Of a DNA stretch of 64,000 bases, positions 46,439 through 55,673 are shown one piece after another. Location of the stretch: assembly GCF_015040615.1 (NCBI RefSeq), contig NZ_CP060402.1, positions 992,001-1,056,000 of the forward strand, in the 5' to 3' direction. How positions within the stretch are numbered: the first letter of the stretch is position 1; every line of letters begins with the position of its first letter. The translations under genes and the position numbers were made by a program. The notes below the pieces were generated by a model. The model searched no databases, was not told where the DNA came from, and saw only the letters and a list, made by a program, of their open reading frames with translations. Source of the stretch: Microbacterium sp. YJN-G (GTDB lineage: Bacteria > Actinomycetota > Actinomycetes > Actinomycetales > Microbacteriaceae).

Positions 46439-47371
46439 GTGGCCTTTTACATCCTCAGACGGATCCTGCAGGCGATTCCGGTGTTCTTCGGCGCCACCCT
46501 GCTGATCTACTTCATGGTCTTCGCGATGCCGGGCGACCCCATCGCGGCCCTGTTCGGCGATCGACAGCCGAACCCCGCGCTGCTCGAGCGGCTGCGCGCC
46601 GAGTACCACCTCGACGAGCCGTTCGTCGTGCAGTACTTCTACTACATCGCCGGCATCTTCCGGCTCGACTTCGGTACGAGCTTCTCGGGACAGGCCGTGA
46701 GCGACATCCTCGCGCGGACGTTCCCGGTGACGCTGCGCCTGGCCGTCATGTCGGTCGGCATCGCCTTCGTGCTGTCCATCGTCATCGGGCTGTTCTCGGC
46801 GCTCGGCAAGGGCGGCATCTTCGACAACTCGATGCTCGTGCTCGCTCTGGTCTTCATCGCCGTGCCCATCTTCGTGCTCGCGTTCCTCGCGCAGTACTTC
46901 CTCGGGGTGCAATGGGGGTGGTTCCGGCCCACGGTCGGAGGCAAGAACGACTGGAACGACCTCTGGCTTCCGGCCTGGGTGCTCGGATTCAGCGTGTACG
47001 CCACCAGCATGCGGCTCACCCGCGCCTCGACGATCGAGACGCTCGGCCAGGACTGGGTGCGCACCGCCTACAGCAAGGGCCTGTCGCGCAGCCGCGTCAT
47101 CCCCGTGCACGTGCTGCGCAACTCGCTCATCCCGATGGTCACCGACCTCGGCACCGTGTTCGGCGTACTCATGGTCGGCGCGACCGTGACCGAGGGCATC
47201 TTCAACGTGCCCGGCGTCGGCAACACGCTCTATCAGGCGATCATCCGCGGTGAGAACCCGACGGTGGTGTCGTTCGTGACCGTGTTCGTCGTGCTGTACG
47301 TGCTCATCAACATCGTCGTGGACCTGATCTACGGCCTGCTCGACCCGAGGATCCGCTATGTCACGACCTGA
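46439..47371 (+). CDS. Peptide-type ABC permease (DppB/OppB family)
   Basis: 310 residues with six membrane helices. N-terminal YILRRILQAIPVFFGATLLI and the signature GDPIAALFGD; the C-terminal EAA loop has VTEGIFNVPGVGNTL. Forms the channel with the next gene's product. GTG at 46439, ribosome site GGGAGG. Overlaps the next gene by 14 nt. Confidence 0.92.
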   Translation: MAFYILRRILQAIPVFFGATLLIYFMVFAMPGDPIAALFGDRQPNPALLERLRAEYHLDEPFVVQYFYYIAGIFRLDFGTSFSGQAVSDILARTFPVTLRLAVMSVGIAFVLSIVIGLFSALGKGGIFDNSMLVLALVFIAVPIFVLAFLAQYFLGVQWGWFRPTVGGKNDWNDLWLPAWVLGFSVYATSMRLTRASTIETLGQDWVRTAYSKGLSRSRVIPVHVLRNSLIPMVTDLGTVFGVLMVGATVTEGIFNVPGVGNTLYQAIIRGENPTVVSFVTVFVVLYVLINIVVDLIYGLLDPRIRYVTT

Positions 47372-48302
47372 CCGCAACGTGGAGCACTTCGTCGCTCCCG
47401 TCGACACCACATCGGTGCCGGTCGACGTGGTGCGCATCGAAGCCAAGCGCAGCAATCTGTGGCTGGACGCCTGGCGCGATCTGCGCAGTCGCCCGCTGTT
47501 CTGGATCTCGACGGCCTTCGTGCTGCTGGTGCTCATCGTCGCCCTCGTGCCCGGGCTGTTCACCCAGGTCGCACCCAACAGCGGGTGCCAGCTGGCCGAC
47601 AGCAACGGCGGGCCCGAGTCGGGCCACCCGCTCGGGTTCACCCGGCAGGGCTGCGACGTGTACTCCCGCATCATCTGGGGCACCCGCACCTCGATCATCG
47701 TGGGCGTGCTGGCCACGCTGATCAGCACCATCATCGGCATCGTGATGGGTGCCTTCGCCGGCTACTACGGCGGATGGCTCGACTCCGTGCTCTCGCGCGT
47801 CGGAGACATCTTCTTCACGATCCCCTACATCATCGCGGGCATCGTCGTGATGTCGGTGCTGCCCGAGCGCAACGAGCTGGTGCTCGCCTTTGCGATCGGC
47901 GGGTTCGCGTGGGCATCGACAGCGCGCATCATGCGCGCCGAAGTGCTGCGCGTGAAGCAGTCCGACTTCGTCATGGGTGCAGAGGCCGTGGGCATGTCGC
48001 GCTTCAAGACGCTGCTCGTGCACGTGATGCCCAACGCCATGGCACCGGTCATCGTCGTCGCCACGCTGGCTCTCGCCGGTGCGATCGTCGCCGAGGCGAC
48101 GCTGTCGTTCCTCGGCGTCGGCCTGGGCAGCGGCACCATGTCGTGGGGCCTGGACATCAGCCAGGCGCAGACCAACATCCGCACCGCGCCGATGGCGCTG
48201 TTCTGGCCGTCGCTGGCTCTGACCATCACCGTGCTGGCTTTCGTCACGCTCGGAGAGCTGCTGCGCGACGCCGTCGACCCGAAGGCGAGGGCACAGCGAT
48301 GA
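47358..48302 (+). CDS. Peptide-type ABC permease (DppC/OppC family)
   Basis: 314 residues. Cytoplasmic N-terminus to about 45, first helix FWISTAFVLLVLIVALVPGLF, a periplasmic loop with SGHPLGFTRQGCDVYSR, then five helices with EAA loop FLGVGLGSGTMSWG. It pairs with the upstream permease. ATG at 47358 within the preceding gene; its stop overlaps the ATPase start by ATGA. Confidence 0.92.
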   Translation: MSRPDRNVEHFVAPVDTTSVPVDVVRIEAKRSNLWLDAWRDLRSRPLFWISTAFVLLVLIVALVPGLFTQVAPNSGCQLADSNGGPESGHPLGFTRQGCDVYSRIIWGTRTSIIVGVLATLISTIIGIVMGAFAGYYGGWLDSVLSRVGDIFFTIPYIIAGIVVMSVLPERNELVLAFAIGGFAWASTARIMRAEVLRVKQSDFVMGAEAVGMSRFKTLLVHVMPNAMAPVIVVATLALAGAIVAEATLSFLGVGLGSGTMSWGLDISQAQTNIRTAPMALFWPSLALTITVLAFVTLGELLRDAVDPKARAQR

Positions 48303-49954
48303 ACGAGCCCCTTCTCAGCGTGCGCGACCTGAAGGTCGCGTTCCGCAGCGGCAAGAAGTCCCGCGAGGTGCTGCACGGCGTCAGCTTCGACGTGTTCCCC
48401 GGCGAGACGGTGGCGATCGTCGGCGAGTCCGGCTCCGGCAAGTCGACGACCGTCGCGGCGATCATCGACCTGCTGCCGGGCACGGGCACCGTCACCGACG
48501 GCAGCATCCTGCTCGACGGCAAGGATCTCGCCAAGGCGAGCCGTGGCGACATGGAGCGGATCCGCGGCCGTGACATCGGCTACGTCCCGCAGGACCCGAT
48601 GTCGAACCTCAACCCGGTGTGGTCGATCGGCTTCCAGGTCAAGGAGGCGGTGCGTGCGAACGGGCTGGCCCATGGCCGCAGGCAGATCCACGACCGCGCG
48701 GTCGAGGTGCTCATGCAGGCGGGGCTCAGCGACGCCGCACGCCGCATGCACCAGTTCCCGCACCAGTTCTCGGGAGGCATGCGCCAGCGCGCCCTGATCG
48801 GAATCGGCCTCGCGGCCGACCCGAAGCTGCTGATCGCCGACGAGCCGACCAGCGCGCTCGACGTCACCGTGCAGCGGGTCATCCTCGACCACCTGTCCGA
48901 GCTGACGGCCGAGCGGGGCACCTCGGTGCTGCTCATCACGCACGACCTGGGCCTGGCCGCCGAGCGCGCCGACCGGATCATCGTGATGAACCAGGGCGAG
49001 ATCGTCGAGGCGGGTCGCAGCGACGAGATCCTCACCAACCCCCGCCACCCGTACACCCAGCGGCTGGTCGCCGCGGCGCCCAGCCTGGCCTCCCAGCGCA
49101 TCGGCACGGGGGCTCAGGTGAATGAGCACGAGGAGGTCGGCGAGACGCCGCCCGCCGTCGTCGAGGTGCGCGAGCTCGTCAAGGACTACTCGATCCGCAC
49201 CGGCGGACTGCGTCACGAGCACTTCCGCGCCGTGGATCACGTGTCGTTCTCGATCCCGCGCGGCAAGACGCTCGCACTGGTGGGGGAATCCGGGTCGGGC
49301 AAGTCGACCGTGGCGAAGATGCTGCTGCAGCTCGAGAAGCCCACCGACGGTGAGATCCTCATCGACGGGCACTCCACCAGCACCATGTCGCGTGGTGAGA
49401 TCTTCAAGCTGCGGCGCCGGATGCAGCCGGTGTTCCAGGACCCGTACGGGTCGCTGGATCCGCTGCGCAGCATCGGCAACCTCATCTCCGAGCCGCTGCA
49501 CGTGCACGGCATCGGCACCCGCGACGAGCAGCACAAGCGGTCGCTCGAGCTGCTCGATCAGGTGGCGCTGCCGCGTGAACTCGCGTGGCGCTACCCGAAC
49601 GAGCTGTCCGGCGGCCAGCGTCAGCGCGTGGCCATCGCCAGGGCGCTGGCGCTCAAGCCCGACATCGTCGTGCTCGACGAGGCGGTCTCGGCGCTCGACG
49701 TGCTCGTGCAGGACCAGATCCTGCACCTGCTCGCCGACCTGCAGAGCGACCTGGGGCTGACCTACCTGTTCATCACGCACGACCTCGCGGTGGTGCGCGT
49801 CGCGGCCGACCTGGTCTGCGTCATGGAGCAGGGTCGCATCGTCGAGCAGGGCACGGTGGATGCCATCTTCGAGAGCCCGCAGGAGGAGTACACGCGCCGT
49901 CTGCTCGACGCGATCCCAGGTGCCGCGCTGCCGCTCGGTGGCGCAGGGCGCTGA
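48299..49954 (+). CDS. Fused dual ATPase of the peptide transporter (OppD-OppF)
   Basis: 551 residues with two complete nucleotide-binding domains: domain 1 (about 1-265) with GESGSGKSTT, SGGMRQRALIG, LLIADEPTSALD; domain 2 (about 285-551) with GESGSGKSTV, LSGGQRQRVAI, VVLDEAVSALD. In domain 2 the Walker B Glu is followed by AV where most have PV/PT. The single chain replaces separate OppD and OppF. ATGA overlap with the permease gene. Last gene of the operon. Confidence 0.93.
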   Translation: MNEPLLSVRDLKVAFRSGKKSREVLHGVSFDVFPGETVAIVGESGSGKSTTVAAIIDLLPGTGTVTDGSILLDGKDLAKASRGDMERIRGRDIGYVPQDPMSNLNPVWSIGFQVKEAVRANGLAHGRRQIHDRAVEVLMQAGLSDAARRMHQFPHQFSGGMRQRALIGIGLAADPKLLIADEPTSALDVTVQRVILDHLSELTAERGTSVLLITHDLGLAAERADRIIVMNQGEIVEAGRSDEILTNPRHPYTQRLVAAAPSLASQRIGTGAQVNEHEEVGETPPAVVEVRELVKDYSIRTGGLRHEHFRAVDHVSFSIPRGKTLALVGESGSGKSTVAKMLLQLEKPTDGEILIDGHSTSTMSRGEIFKLRRRMQPVFQDPYGSLDPLRSIGNLISEPLHVHGIGTRDEQHKRSLELLDQVALPRELAWRYPNELSGGQRQRVAIARALALKPDIVVLDEAVSALDVLVQDQILHLLADLQSDLGLTYLFITHDLAVVRVAADLVCVMEQGRIVEQGTVDAIFESPQEEYTRRLLDAIPGAALPLGGAGR

Positions 49955-49967
49955 CGGAGCGCTCGTG

Positions 49968-50543
49968 ATGGCGCAGCATCCCGGATCCTCCGGTCACACC
50001 GCTCCCCGGCTCCGCAGCCGGGGAGCGGTGGCCCTGTTCGTGCTGTGCGCGGTGCTCGCGATCGTGCTGCTCGGGGATGCCGTGATCCGCGCCGGCCTCG
50101 GCCAGGCGCTGCTGCTGGCACCGTGGCTGCTGCTGGTGCTCTGGGCGGTGTATGCGATCGGCGTGGCCTCGCACATCGAGGTGCGGCCCGACGGGGTCCT
50201 CGTGCAGAACGCGCTGCGGCGCACCTTCGCGCCGTGGGCGCGGGTCGAGCGCATCGTCATGCGCTGGCAGGTCGAGATCACCCTCGATGACGGCACCACC
50301 GTGACCTGCTTCGGTGGCCCTGCGCGGATGCGGCCCCAGCGGCTGGGTCCCGGGCGCACCCTGGAGGATGCCGGCGGCCAGGCAGACGACACCGTCGCCG
50401 CCCTGCGGCGCGCGAAGGCGGATGCCGCCGGCGCGGCGGGTGCCGATGGGCCGGTGCGTCGCGGCTGGGATGTGCCCGCGCTGGTCGCGCTGCTGGCGGT
50501 CGTCGTGTGGACGGTCGCGGCGGTGATGATCGCCTACGCCTGA
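49968..50543 (+). CDS. PH-domain membrane protein
   Basis: 191 residues. Two membrane helices near 20-65, then a bacterial PH (bPH6-like) domain at about 68-125 (EVRPDGVLVQNALRRTFAPW, ARVERIVMRWQVEITLDDGT), and a last helix near 168-190. Such proteins are common and uncharacterised in actinobacteria. ATG at 49968 with GGAG 8 nt upstream; GTG at 49965 is one codon longer. It starts 13 nt after the transporter operon. Confidence 0.75.
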   Translation: MAQHPGSSGHTAPRLRSRGAVALFVLCAVLAIVLLGDAVIRAGLGQALLLAPWLLLVLWAVYAIGVASHIEVRPDGVLVQNALRRTFAPWARVERIVMRWQVEITLDDGTTVTCFGGPARMRPQRLGPGRTLEDAGGQADDTVAALRRAKADAAGAAGADGPVRRGWDVPALVALLAVVVWTVAAVMIAYA

Positions 50544-50632
50544 GTGAGGACGCCTGATCGTCTGGGCCTGATCGGTCACGCCTGCCTCTGGCCGAGGAGC
50601 GGATTCACAGTCCGCTCTGGTTGGCTCGCACC

Positions 50633-50950
50633 ATGAAGTGTCCCGCAGATGGTTCCACCCTGGTCATGAGCGAGCGCAGCGGCATCGAGATCGACTACTG
50701 CCCGCAGTGCCGTGGAGTCTGGCTCGACCGAGGTGAACTCGACAAGATCATCGAACGCTCGGCATCCGCCCCGCAGCCGCAGGTGTACCCCGCCGCAGAC
50801 CGGTTCGCACCGCCTGCCCAGCAGCAGCGGTACGACGAGCAGCGCCATGACGAGCGCCGCTACGACGAACGTCCGCGTTATGACGACGACCGCGGCCACC
50901 GGCCGCAGCGTCGCAAGCGTGAGAACTGGCTGAGCGAATTGTTCGACTGA
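50633..50950 (+). CDS. TFIIB-type zinc-ribbon protein
   Basis: 105 residues. Zinc ribbon MKCPADGSTL...YCPQCRGVWLDRGELDKII, the zf-TFIIB (PF13453) pattern with Cys3 and Cys23/Cys26 visible, where the first knuckle has Cys plus Asp/His-like partner. The rest is a low-complexity, Gln/Arg/Tyr/Asp-rich tail (QQQRYDEQRHDERRYDE) ending RENWLSELFD. Function unknown. ATG at 50633. Confidence 0.85.
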   Translation: MKCPADGSTLVMSERSGIEIDYCPQCRGVWLDRGELDKIIERSASAPQPQVYPAADRFAPPAQQQRYDEQRHDERRYDERPRYDDDRGHRPQRRKRENWLSELFD

Positions 50951-50960
50951 TCCGTTCCTT

Positions 50961-50990
50961 CCGGCCGGTGGGTTCATACCCGCCGGCCGG
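50961..50990. terminator. Terminator between convergent genes
   Basis: CCGGCCGG-T-GGGT (50961-50973) pairs with ACCC-G-CCGGCCGG (50978-50990). It separates the zinc-ribbon and CPBP genes; GGCTCACCGGACCGACCG-like direct repeats follow to 51050. Confidence 0.6.
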
Positions 50991-51063
50991 CCGGCTCAAC
51001 GGGCCGACCGGCTCACCGGACCGACCGTTTCACCGACCGGGCCGGCTCACAAGGTTGACGGAC

Positions 51064-51852
51064 TCACCCCGGCAGGCCGAACAGGGCCGGCCAGGTCCCC
51101 GCCGCCCACGGGTACCCCACGAACGCCGCGGCGTCAATGAAGAAGTGTGCGACCAGGAAGGGCATCAGCCGCCCCGTGCGCGCGAAGAGCCACCCGAACA
51201 GCAGCCCCATCGCCAGGTTGCCCAGGAACGCGCCCGGTCCCTGGTACAGGTGATACGTCGCGCGCAGCACGCTGGTCGCGACGATGATCGGCCACGGACC
51301 CCAGCCGAGGTGCCGCAGCCGCGCGAACAGGTAGCCGAGCACGATGAACTCCTCCTGCAGCGAGGCCCGGGCGGCCGAGAGCAGCAGGATCGGCACCGTC
51401 CACCAGTGCGCGTCGAGCCCCGCCGGGTTGACGGCGACGAACCAGCCCAGCGCACGTCCCAGCAGATACAGCCCGAGCCCCGGGATGCCGATGGCGAGCA
51501 CGAGCACCGCACCCCAGCCGGCATCCCGCCCGTAGCCGCGGCCGTCCAGGCCGAGCGCGGAGAGGTGCGGACGCTGGGTGCGCCAGAGCAGGAAGCACAC
51601 CAGCAGCACGGGCACCACGGCGAAGCCGAGCGAGAGCAGCTGGTATATGAGGTCGAACACCTCGCGGTCGCTGCGTGACGGATTCAGCGTCGCGGTCTGC
51701 TCGGCGAGCGGAGTCTCATCGGTGAGCCGGTAGGCCAGCTGCACGATCGAGTAGATCGCCGACTGGCCCACGCCCAGCGCCAGGACGATGGCGATCTCCC
51801 ACCACAGTCGCGTCCGCCCTGCGGGCGGCACGACGCGTTCGGGAAGGGTCAC
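51064..51852 (-). CDS. CPBP family intramembrane metalloprotease
   Basis: 262 residues, about seven membrane helices. CPBP/Abi motifs: QEEFIVLGYLFARL (Glu-Glu plus Arg), RATYHLYQG (His) and HFFIDAAAFVG (His, Asp), which together bind the catalytic metal. Relatives cleave membrane proteins or act in self-immunity. GTG at 51852 is chosen because -10 TACGAT (51865-51860) is 7 nt away; a longer form would overlap the typA promoter. Confidence 0.85.
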   Translation of the reverse strand: MTLPERVVPPAGRTRLWWEIAIVLALGVGQSAIYSIVQLAYRLTDETPLAEQTATLNPSRSDREVFDLIYQLLSLGFAVVPVLLVCFLLWRTQRPHLSALGLDGRGYGRDAGWGAVLVLAIGIPGLGLYLLGRALGWFVAVNPAGLDAHWWTVPILLLSAARASLQEEFIVLGYLFARLRHLGWGPWPIIVATSVLRATYHLYQGPGAFLGNLAMGLLFGWLFARTGRLMPFLVAHFFIDAAAFVGYPWAAGTWPALFGLPG

Positions 51853-51953
51853 CTGACCGATCGTAGCCGTGCTCCCAGACACGCCACGCGGCCATACGTT
51901 ATCCTGGAACGTCGGCATCCCGGCGCATCCCAACCTCCTCTTAGGACACTTGA

Positions 51954-53867
51954 ATGGCGCACGCCCTCCGCTCTGACCTCCGAAACGTCGCAATCGTCGC
52001 CCACGTCGACCACGGCAAGACCACCCTCGTCGACGCCATGCTTCGTCAGACCGGCTCGTTCGGCGAGCACGCGCATGTCGAAGAGCGTGCGATGGACTCG
52101 AACGACCTCGAGCGTGAGAAGGGCATCACGATCCTCGCCAAGAACACGGCGATCACGTACAACGGCAAGCACACCGACGTCCCGGTGACGATCAACGTCG
52201 TGGACACCCCCGGCCACGCCGACTTCGGTGGCGAGGTCGAGCGTGCGCTGTCGATGGTCGACGGCGTCGTGTTGCTCGTCGACTCGTCCGAGGGCCCGCT
52301 GCCGCAGACGCGCTTCGTGTTGCGCAAGGCTCTCGAGGCCAAGCTCCCCGTCATTCTGCTGGTCAACAAGACCGACCGCGGCGACGCCCGCATCGCCGAG
52401 GTCGAGGAAGAGGCGCACGACCTGCTGCTGGGTCTCGCCAGCGACCTGCAGGACGACGTGCCCGACCTCGACGTCGACGCCCTGCTCGACGTTCCCGTCG
52501 TCTACGCGTCCGGCCGTGCCGGTGCGGCATCCCGCAACCGTCCCGCCAACGGCGAGCTGCCCGACAACGACGACCTCGAGCCGCTGTTCGAGGCGATCCT
52601 TGAGCACGTGCCCGCTCCGTCGTACGACGACGAGGCGCCGCTGCAGGCGTGGGTCACCAACCTCGACTCCTCGGCCTTCCTCGGCCGTCTCGCGCTGCTG
52701 CGCGTCTTCAACGGCACCCTGAAGAAGGGCCAGACCGTCGCCTGGGTGCGTCAGGACGGCACCACCCAGAATGCGCGCATCACCGAGCTGCTGATGACCA
52801 AGGCGCTCGAGCGCTACCCGGCCGAGTCTGCCGGCCCCGGTGACATCGCCGTGATCGCCGGTTTCGCCGACATCATGATCGGCGAGACGATCGCCGACCC
52901 CGAGGATGTCCGCCCGCTGCCGCAGATCACGGTCGACGAGCCGTCGATCTCGATGACGATCGGCACCAACACCTCGCCGCTGGTCGGCAAGGTCAAGGGC
53001 CACAAGCTCACCGCCCGCATGGTGAAGGACCGCCTCGACCGCGAGCTGATCGGCAACGTGTCGCTGCGCGTGAACGAGATCGGCCGCCCCGACGCGTGGG
53101 AGGTGCAGGGCCGCGGCGAGCTGCAGCTGGCCATCCTCGTCGAGAACATGCGTCGTGAGGGCTTCGAGCTCACCGTCGGCAAGCCGCAGGTCGTCACCCG
53201 CAAGGGCGAGGACGGCAAGGTGCACGAGCCCTACGAGCACCTCACGATCGACGTGCCCGAGGAGCACCTCGGCGCCGTGACCCAGCTCATGGCGAACCGC
53301 CGCGGCCGCATGGACAACATGATCAACCACGGCACGGGCTGGATCCGGATGGAGTTCATCGTGCCTTCGCGCGGCCTGATCGGCTTCCGCACCGAGTTCC
53401 TCTCGATCACCCGCGGCACCGGCATCGCCAACGCCATCTCGCACGGCTACGACGTCTGGGCGGGCTCGATCGTCGCCCGCCAGAACGGCTCGATCGTCGC
53501 CGACCGGTCGGGCGTCGTCACGCCGTTCGCCATGATCGCCCTGCAGGAGCGCATGTCGTTCTTCGTCAAGCCGACCGAAGAGGTCTACGAGGGCATGGTG
53601 ATCGGCGAGAACTCCCGTGCCGACGACATGGACGTGAACATCACCAAGGAGAAGAAGCTCACCAACATGCGCTCCTCCACCGCCGACACCTTCGAGTCGA
53701 TGACGCCGCCGCGCATCCTCTCCCTGGAGGAGTCGCTCGAGTTCGCCCGCGAGGACGAGTGCGTCGAGGTGACCCCGGATGCCGTCCGCATCCGCAAGGT
53801 GATCCTCGACCAGACCACGCGCGGCCGCGAGGCCTCGCGCCTGAAGCGCCAGGACGCGAACGCCTGA
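51954..53867 (+). CDS. typA: Translational GTPase TypA/BipA
   Basis: 637 residues. G1 [10 protein letters not shown]2 KGITI, G3 [12 protein letters not shown]4 NKTDR; then EF-G-like domains and a C-terminal domain with [15 protein letters not shown]. It binds the ribosome and helps 50S assembly under stress and cold. ATG at 51954 with AGGA about 8 nt upstream; probable -10 TTATCC near 51898. Confidence 0.97.
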   Translation: MAHALRSDLRNVAIVAHVDHGKTTLVDAMLRQTGSFGEHAHVEERAMDSNDLEREKGITILAKNTAITYNGKHTDVPVTINVVDTPGHADFGGEVERALSMVDGVVLLVDSSEGPLPQTRFVLRKALEAKLPVILLVNKTDRGDARIAEVEEEAHDLLLGLASDLQDDVPDLDVDALLDVPVVYASGRAGAASRNRPANGELPDNDDLEPLFEAILEHVPAPSYDDEAPLQAWVTNLDSSAFLGRLALLRVFNGTLKKGQTVAWVRQDGTTQNARITELLMTKALERYPAESAGPGDIAVIAGFADIMIGETIADPEDVRPLPQITVDEPSISMTIGTNTSPLVGKVKGHKLTARMVKDRLDRELIGNVSLRVNEIGRPDAWEVQGRGELQLAILVENMRREGFELTVGKPQVVTRKGEDGKVHEPYEHLTIDVPEEHLGAVTQLMANRRGRMDNMINHGTGWIRMEFIVPSRGLIGFRTEFLSITRGTGIANAISHGYDVWAGSIVARQNGSIVADRSGVVTPFAMIALQERMSFFVKPTEEVYEGMVIGENSRADDMDVNITKEKKLTNMRSSTADTFESMTPPRILSLEESLEFAREDECVEVTPDAVRIRKVILDQTTRGREASRLKRQDANA

Positions 53868-53885
53868 CGGCATCCGCCTTTCGCC

Positions 53886-53960
53886 GAGACCCCCTCGCAG
53901 TGCCCAGACCCCTCGTGGGTCGCGTCACTACGAGGGGGTCTCGGCATTCACGAGGGGTTT
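53886..53960. terminator. Two interleaved inverted repeats after typA
   Basis: GAGACCCCCTCG (53886-53897) pairs with CGAGGGGGTCTC (53931-53942); AGACCCCTCGTG (53906-53917) pairs with CACGAGGGGTTT (53949-53960). The two stems cross, and each arm resembles the others, so alternative folds are possible. A terminator or REP-type element. Confidence 0.6.
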
Positions 53961-54172
53961 CGGCGGGTGGGGGAAGTAACGAACGCATAACACATCCTCA
54001 TGGGAGGATCGGCACGGCATTCCCGGGAACAGTCCACGCAATATCCAGGTCCGCGGCGGGTTCCGTCCAGATCGGCGGGTGAGAATCGATCCTCGTGCCC
54101 GGGAAACGCGCTCCCGATGAGCAGCCCCGAAGCGGGTCCGGGCCGACGACGACCCGAAAGTCGAACCCCTCC
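53961..54172 (+). other. 212-bp leader region of the transglycosylase-like gene
   Basis: No gene seen. Contains a small hairpin ATCCTC-ATGG-GAGGAT (about 53995-54009), the palindrome TTCCCGGGAA (54020-54029) and the related word GTGCCCGGGAAAC further on. Long structured 5' regions are common before secreted cell-wall enzymes of actinobacteria, where c-di-AMP riboswitches occur, but its conserved core was not recognised here. Confidence 0.35.
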
Positions 54173-55024
54173 ATGTCTGATACCCCTGACACCCGTGCGT
54201 CCCGGCGCGCCGCGGTGGCGCCCGCCCGCTCCGTGCTGCGTCGCCCTGCCATCGGCATCGCCGCAGGACTCGTGCTCGCCGCTGTCGCGGCCACCGGCCT
54301 CCTCGCCGCCCCCGCCCTCGCCGCCCCGACGGATGCCGACCTGCGCAAGGCGTCGGTGACCGAGCACGACGGGCGGATCGCACTGCGCAACGCCGTGTCG
54401 CTGAACGAGATCGTCGCCGCATCCGAGATCCCCGGAACGGACGCGCTGGCCGCCGTGGATATCGCGGATCTGAAGAAGGATGTGGCCGACCTCGCCGACC
54501 GCGGGGAGCTCACGGCCGATGAGCTCGCCGATCGCACCGACGACGTCGTGCGCCGCACCGTCATCGCGCAGCGCGAGACCGTCGCCCTGCAGAACGGGCT
54601 GACCGCAGCGAAGGAGGCCGAAGAGGCTCGCATCGCCGCCGAGAAGGCCCGCATCGCGGCCGAGAAGGCCGCCGAGGAGAAGCGCCGTGCGGCCGCCGCT
54701 CTCGCCGCTGCGAACACCGTCGACGGCGCCAAGGCGACTGCTCGCCGGATGGCATCCGACCGCTACGGCTGGGGCGAGGGGCAGTTCTCGTGCCTCGCAT
54801 CGCTGTGGACCAAGGAGTCGGGCTGGAACTACCAGGCGTACAACAGCGGCAGCGGCGCCACCGGCATCCCGCAGTCGCTGCCCGGCAGCAAGATGGCCAC
54901 CGCGGGTGCGGACTGGCGCACGAACGCCGCGACCCAGATCTCGTGGGGTCTGGACTACATCAAGCGCGCCTACGGCACGCCGTGTGCGGCGTGGTCGCAC
55001 TCGCAGGCCGTGAACTGGTACTGA
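54173..55024 (+). CDS. Secreted lytic-transglycosylase-like cell-wall protein
   Basis: 283 residues. N-terminal signal/anchor helix at about 26-50 (IGIAAGLVLAAVAATGLLAA), a helical domain, a coiled-coil of Glu/Ala/Lys/Arg (EAEEARIAAEKARIAAEKAA) near 140-165, and a C-terminal SLT-like domain. The probable catalytic Glu215 is in LWTKESGWNYQAYNSGSGA, followed by GIPQSLPGSKM and AWSHSQAVNWY. Likely cuts peptidoglycan. ATG at 54173 agrees with the signal peptide. A terminal Cys pair (SCLAS and TPCAAW) may form a disulphide. Confidence 0.85.
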   Translation: MSDTPDTRASRRAAVAPARSVLRRPAIGIAAGLVLAAVAATGLLAAPALAAPTDADLRKASVTEHDGRIALRNAVSLNEIVAASEIPGTDALAAVDIADLKKDVADLADRGELTADELADRTDDVVRRTVIAQRETVALQNGLTAAKEAEEARIAAEKARIAAEKAAEEKRRAAAALAAANTVDGAKATARRMASDRYGWGEGQFSCLASLWTKESGWNYQAYNSGSGATGIPQSLPGSKMATAGADWRTNAATQISWGLDYIKRAYGTPCAAWSHSQAVNWY

Positions 55025-55061
55025 GACAGCGGCCGGCCTGCACAGATCCCTGCCGTGCTCG

Positions 55062-55607
55062 TCAGCGCAGTTCGCTGACGAGCACGGCACTGGTGCCGGC
55101 GGTCTTCGCCTCGAAGACGTGCGGTGCGTCTCCGGGGTAGGAGAGGTAGTCGCCCGGATGCAGCAGCTCCGGATGCTCGGCGGGCCCGATCAGCGCCTCG
55201 CCGGTGACGAGCACGACGTGCTCGGTCGTACCGGGGTGGTGGGGGAGGGAGCGCCGCGGTTCACCAGGCTCTGCCTGGATGAGATAGATGTCGCGCCGAG
55301 TCCCCGGCGCAGCCGCCGACAGCAGGGTCGCCAGATACGGGGATGCCGCAGAGGGCACCCCCGCGTGATCGCCGACGCGGATCAGGCGCGGCTCGGTCGT
55401 GCGCTCGTCCACGAGCGTGGCGAAGGGCACGCCCAGCGCGTCGCCGATCGCCCAGAGCGTCTCGACGCTGGGGTTGCCCGAGCCGCTCTCGAGCTGGGAG
55501 ACGGTCGCCTTCGACACACTCGCGCGCCGGGCGAGCTCTGAGACCGAGATCCCGGCTGACTCGCGCTCGCGTCGGAGCGAGTGGGCGATGCGTTCGCGCA
55601 GATCCAT
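55062..55607 (-). CDS. XRE-cupin transcriptional regulator
   Basis: 181 residues. N-terminal HTH (GISVSELARRASVSKATVSQ, LESGSGNPSVETLWAIGDAL) at 15-65, and a C-terminal cupin (LVTGEALIGPAEHPELLHPGDYLSYPGDAPHVFEA, given in parts: HPGDYLSYPGD) at 120-175 for ligand binding. Divergent from azlCD, so it probably controls that amino-acid exporter. ATG at 55607, -10 AATACT (55620-55615), 7 nt. Confidence 0.88.
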   Translation of the reverse strand: MDLRERIAHSLRRERESAGISVSELARRASVSKATVSQLESGSGNPSVETLWAIGDALGVPFATLVDERTTEPRLIRVGDHAGVPSAASPYLATLLSAAAPGTRRDIYLIQAEPGEPRRSLPHHPGTTEHVVLVTGEALIGPAEHPELLHPGDYLSYPGDAPHVFEAKTAGTSAVLVSELR

Positions 55608-55623
55608 GTCGTTCAGTATTGCA

Positions 55624-55643
55624 AACGATCGTTCGACTTGACG
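55624..55643. promoter_or_regulatory. Palindrome and -35 of azlC
   Basis: AACGATCGTT (55624-55633) is a 10-bp palindrome next to -35 TTGACG (55638-55643); -10 CAGAAT (55661-55666) is 17 nt further and the ATG at 55674 7 nt after it. The palindrome is a candidate operator of the divergent XRE-cupin regulator. Confidence 0.5.
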
Positions 55644-55673
55644 ACCGGACGCGAAGTGTTCAGAATGATGGTC

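Noticed and set aside
47825..49780. 651-codon open frame opposite the dual ATPase gene
   Set aside because: Shadow of two intact ATP-binding domains on the plus strand.
53961..54172. c-di-AMP (ydaO) riboswitch before the transglycosylase gene
   Set aside because: Position is right and GGCGGGTGAGAATCGATCC recalls one part, but the other conserved blocks were not found.
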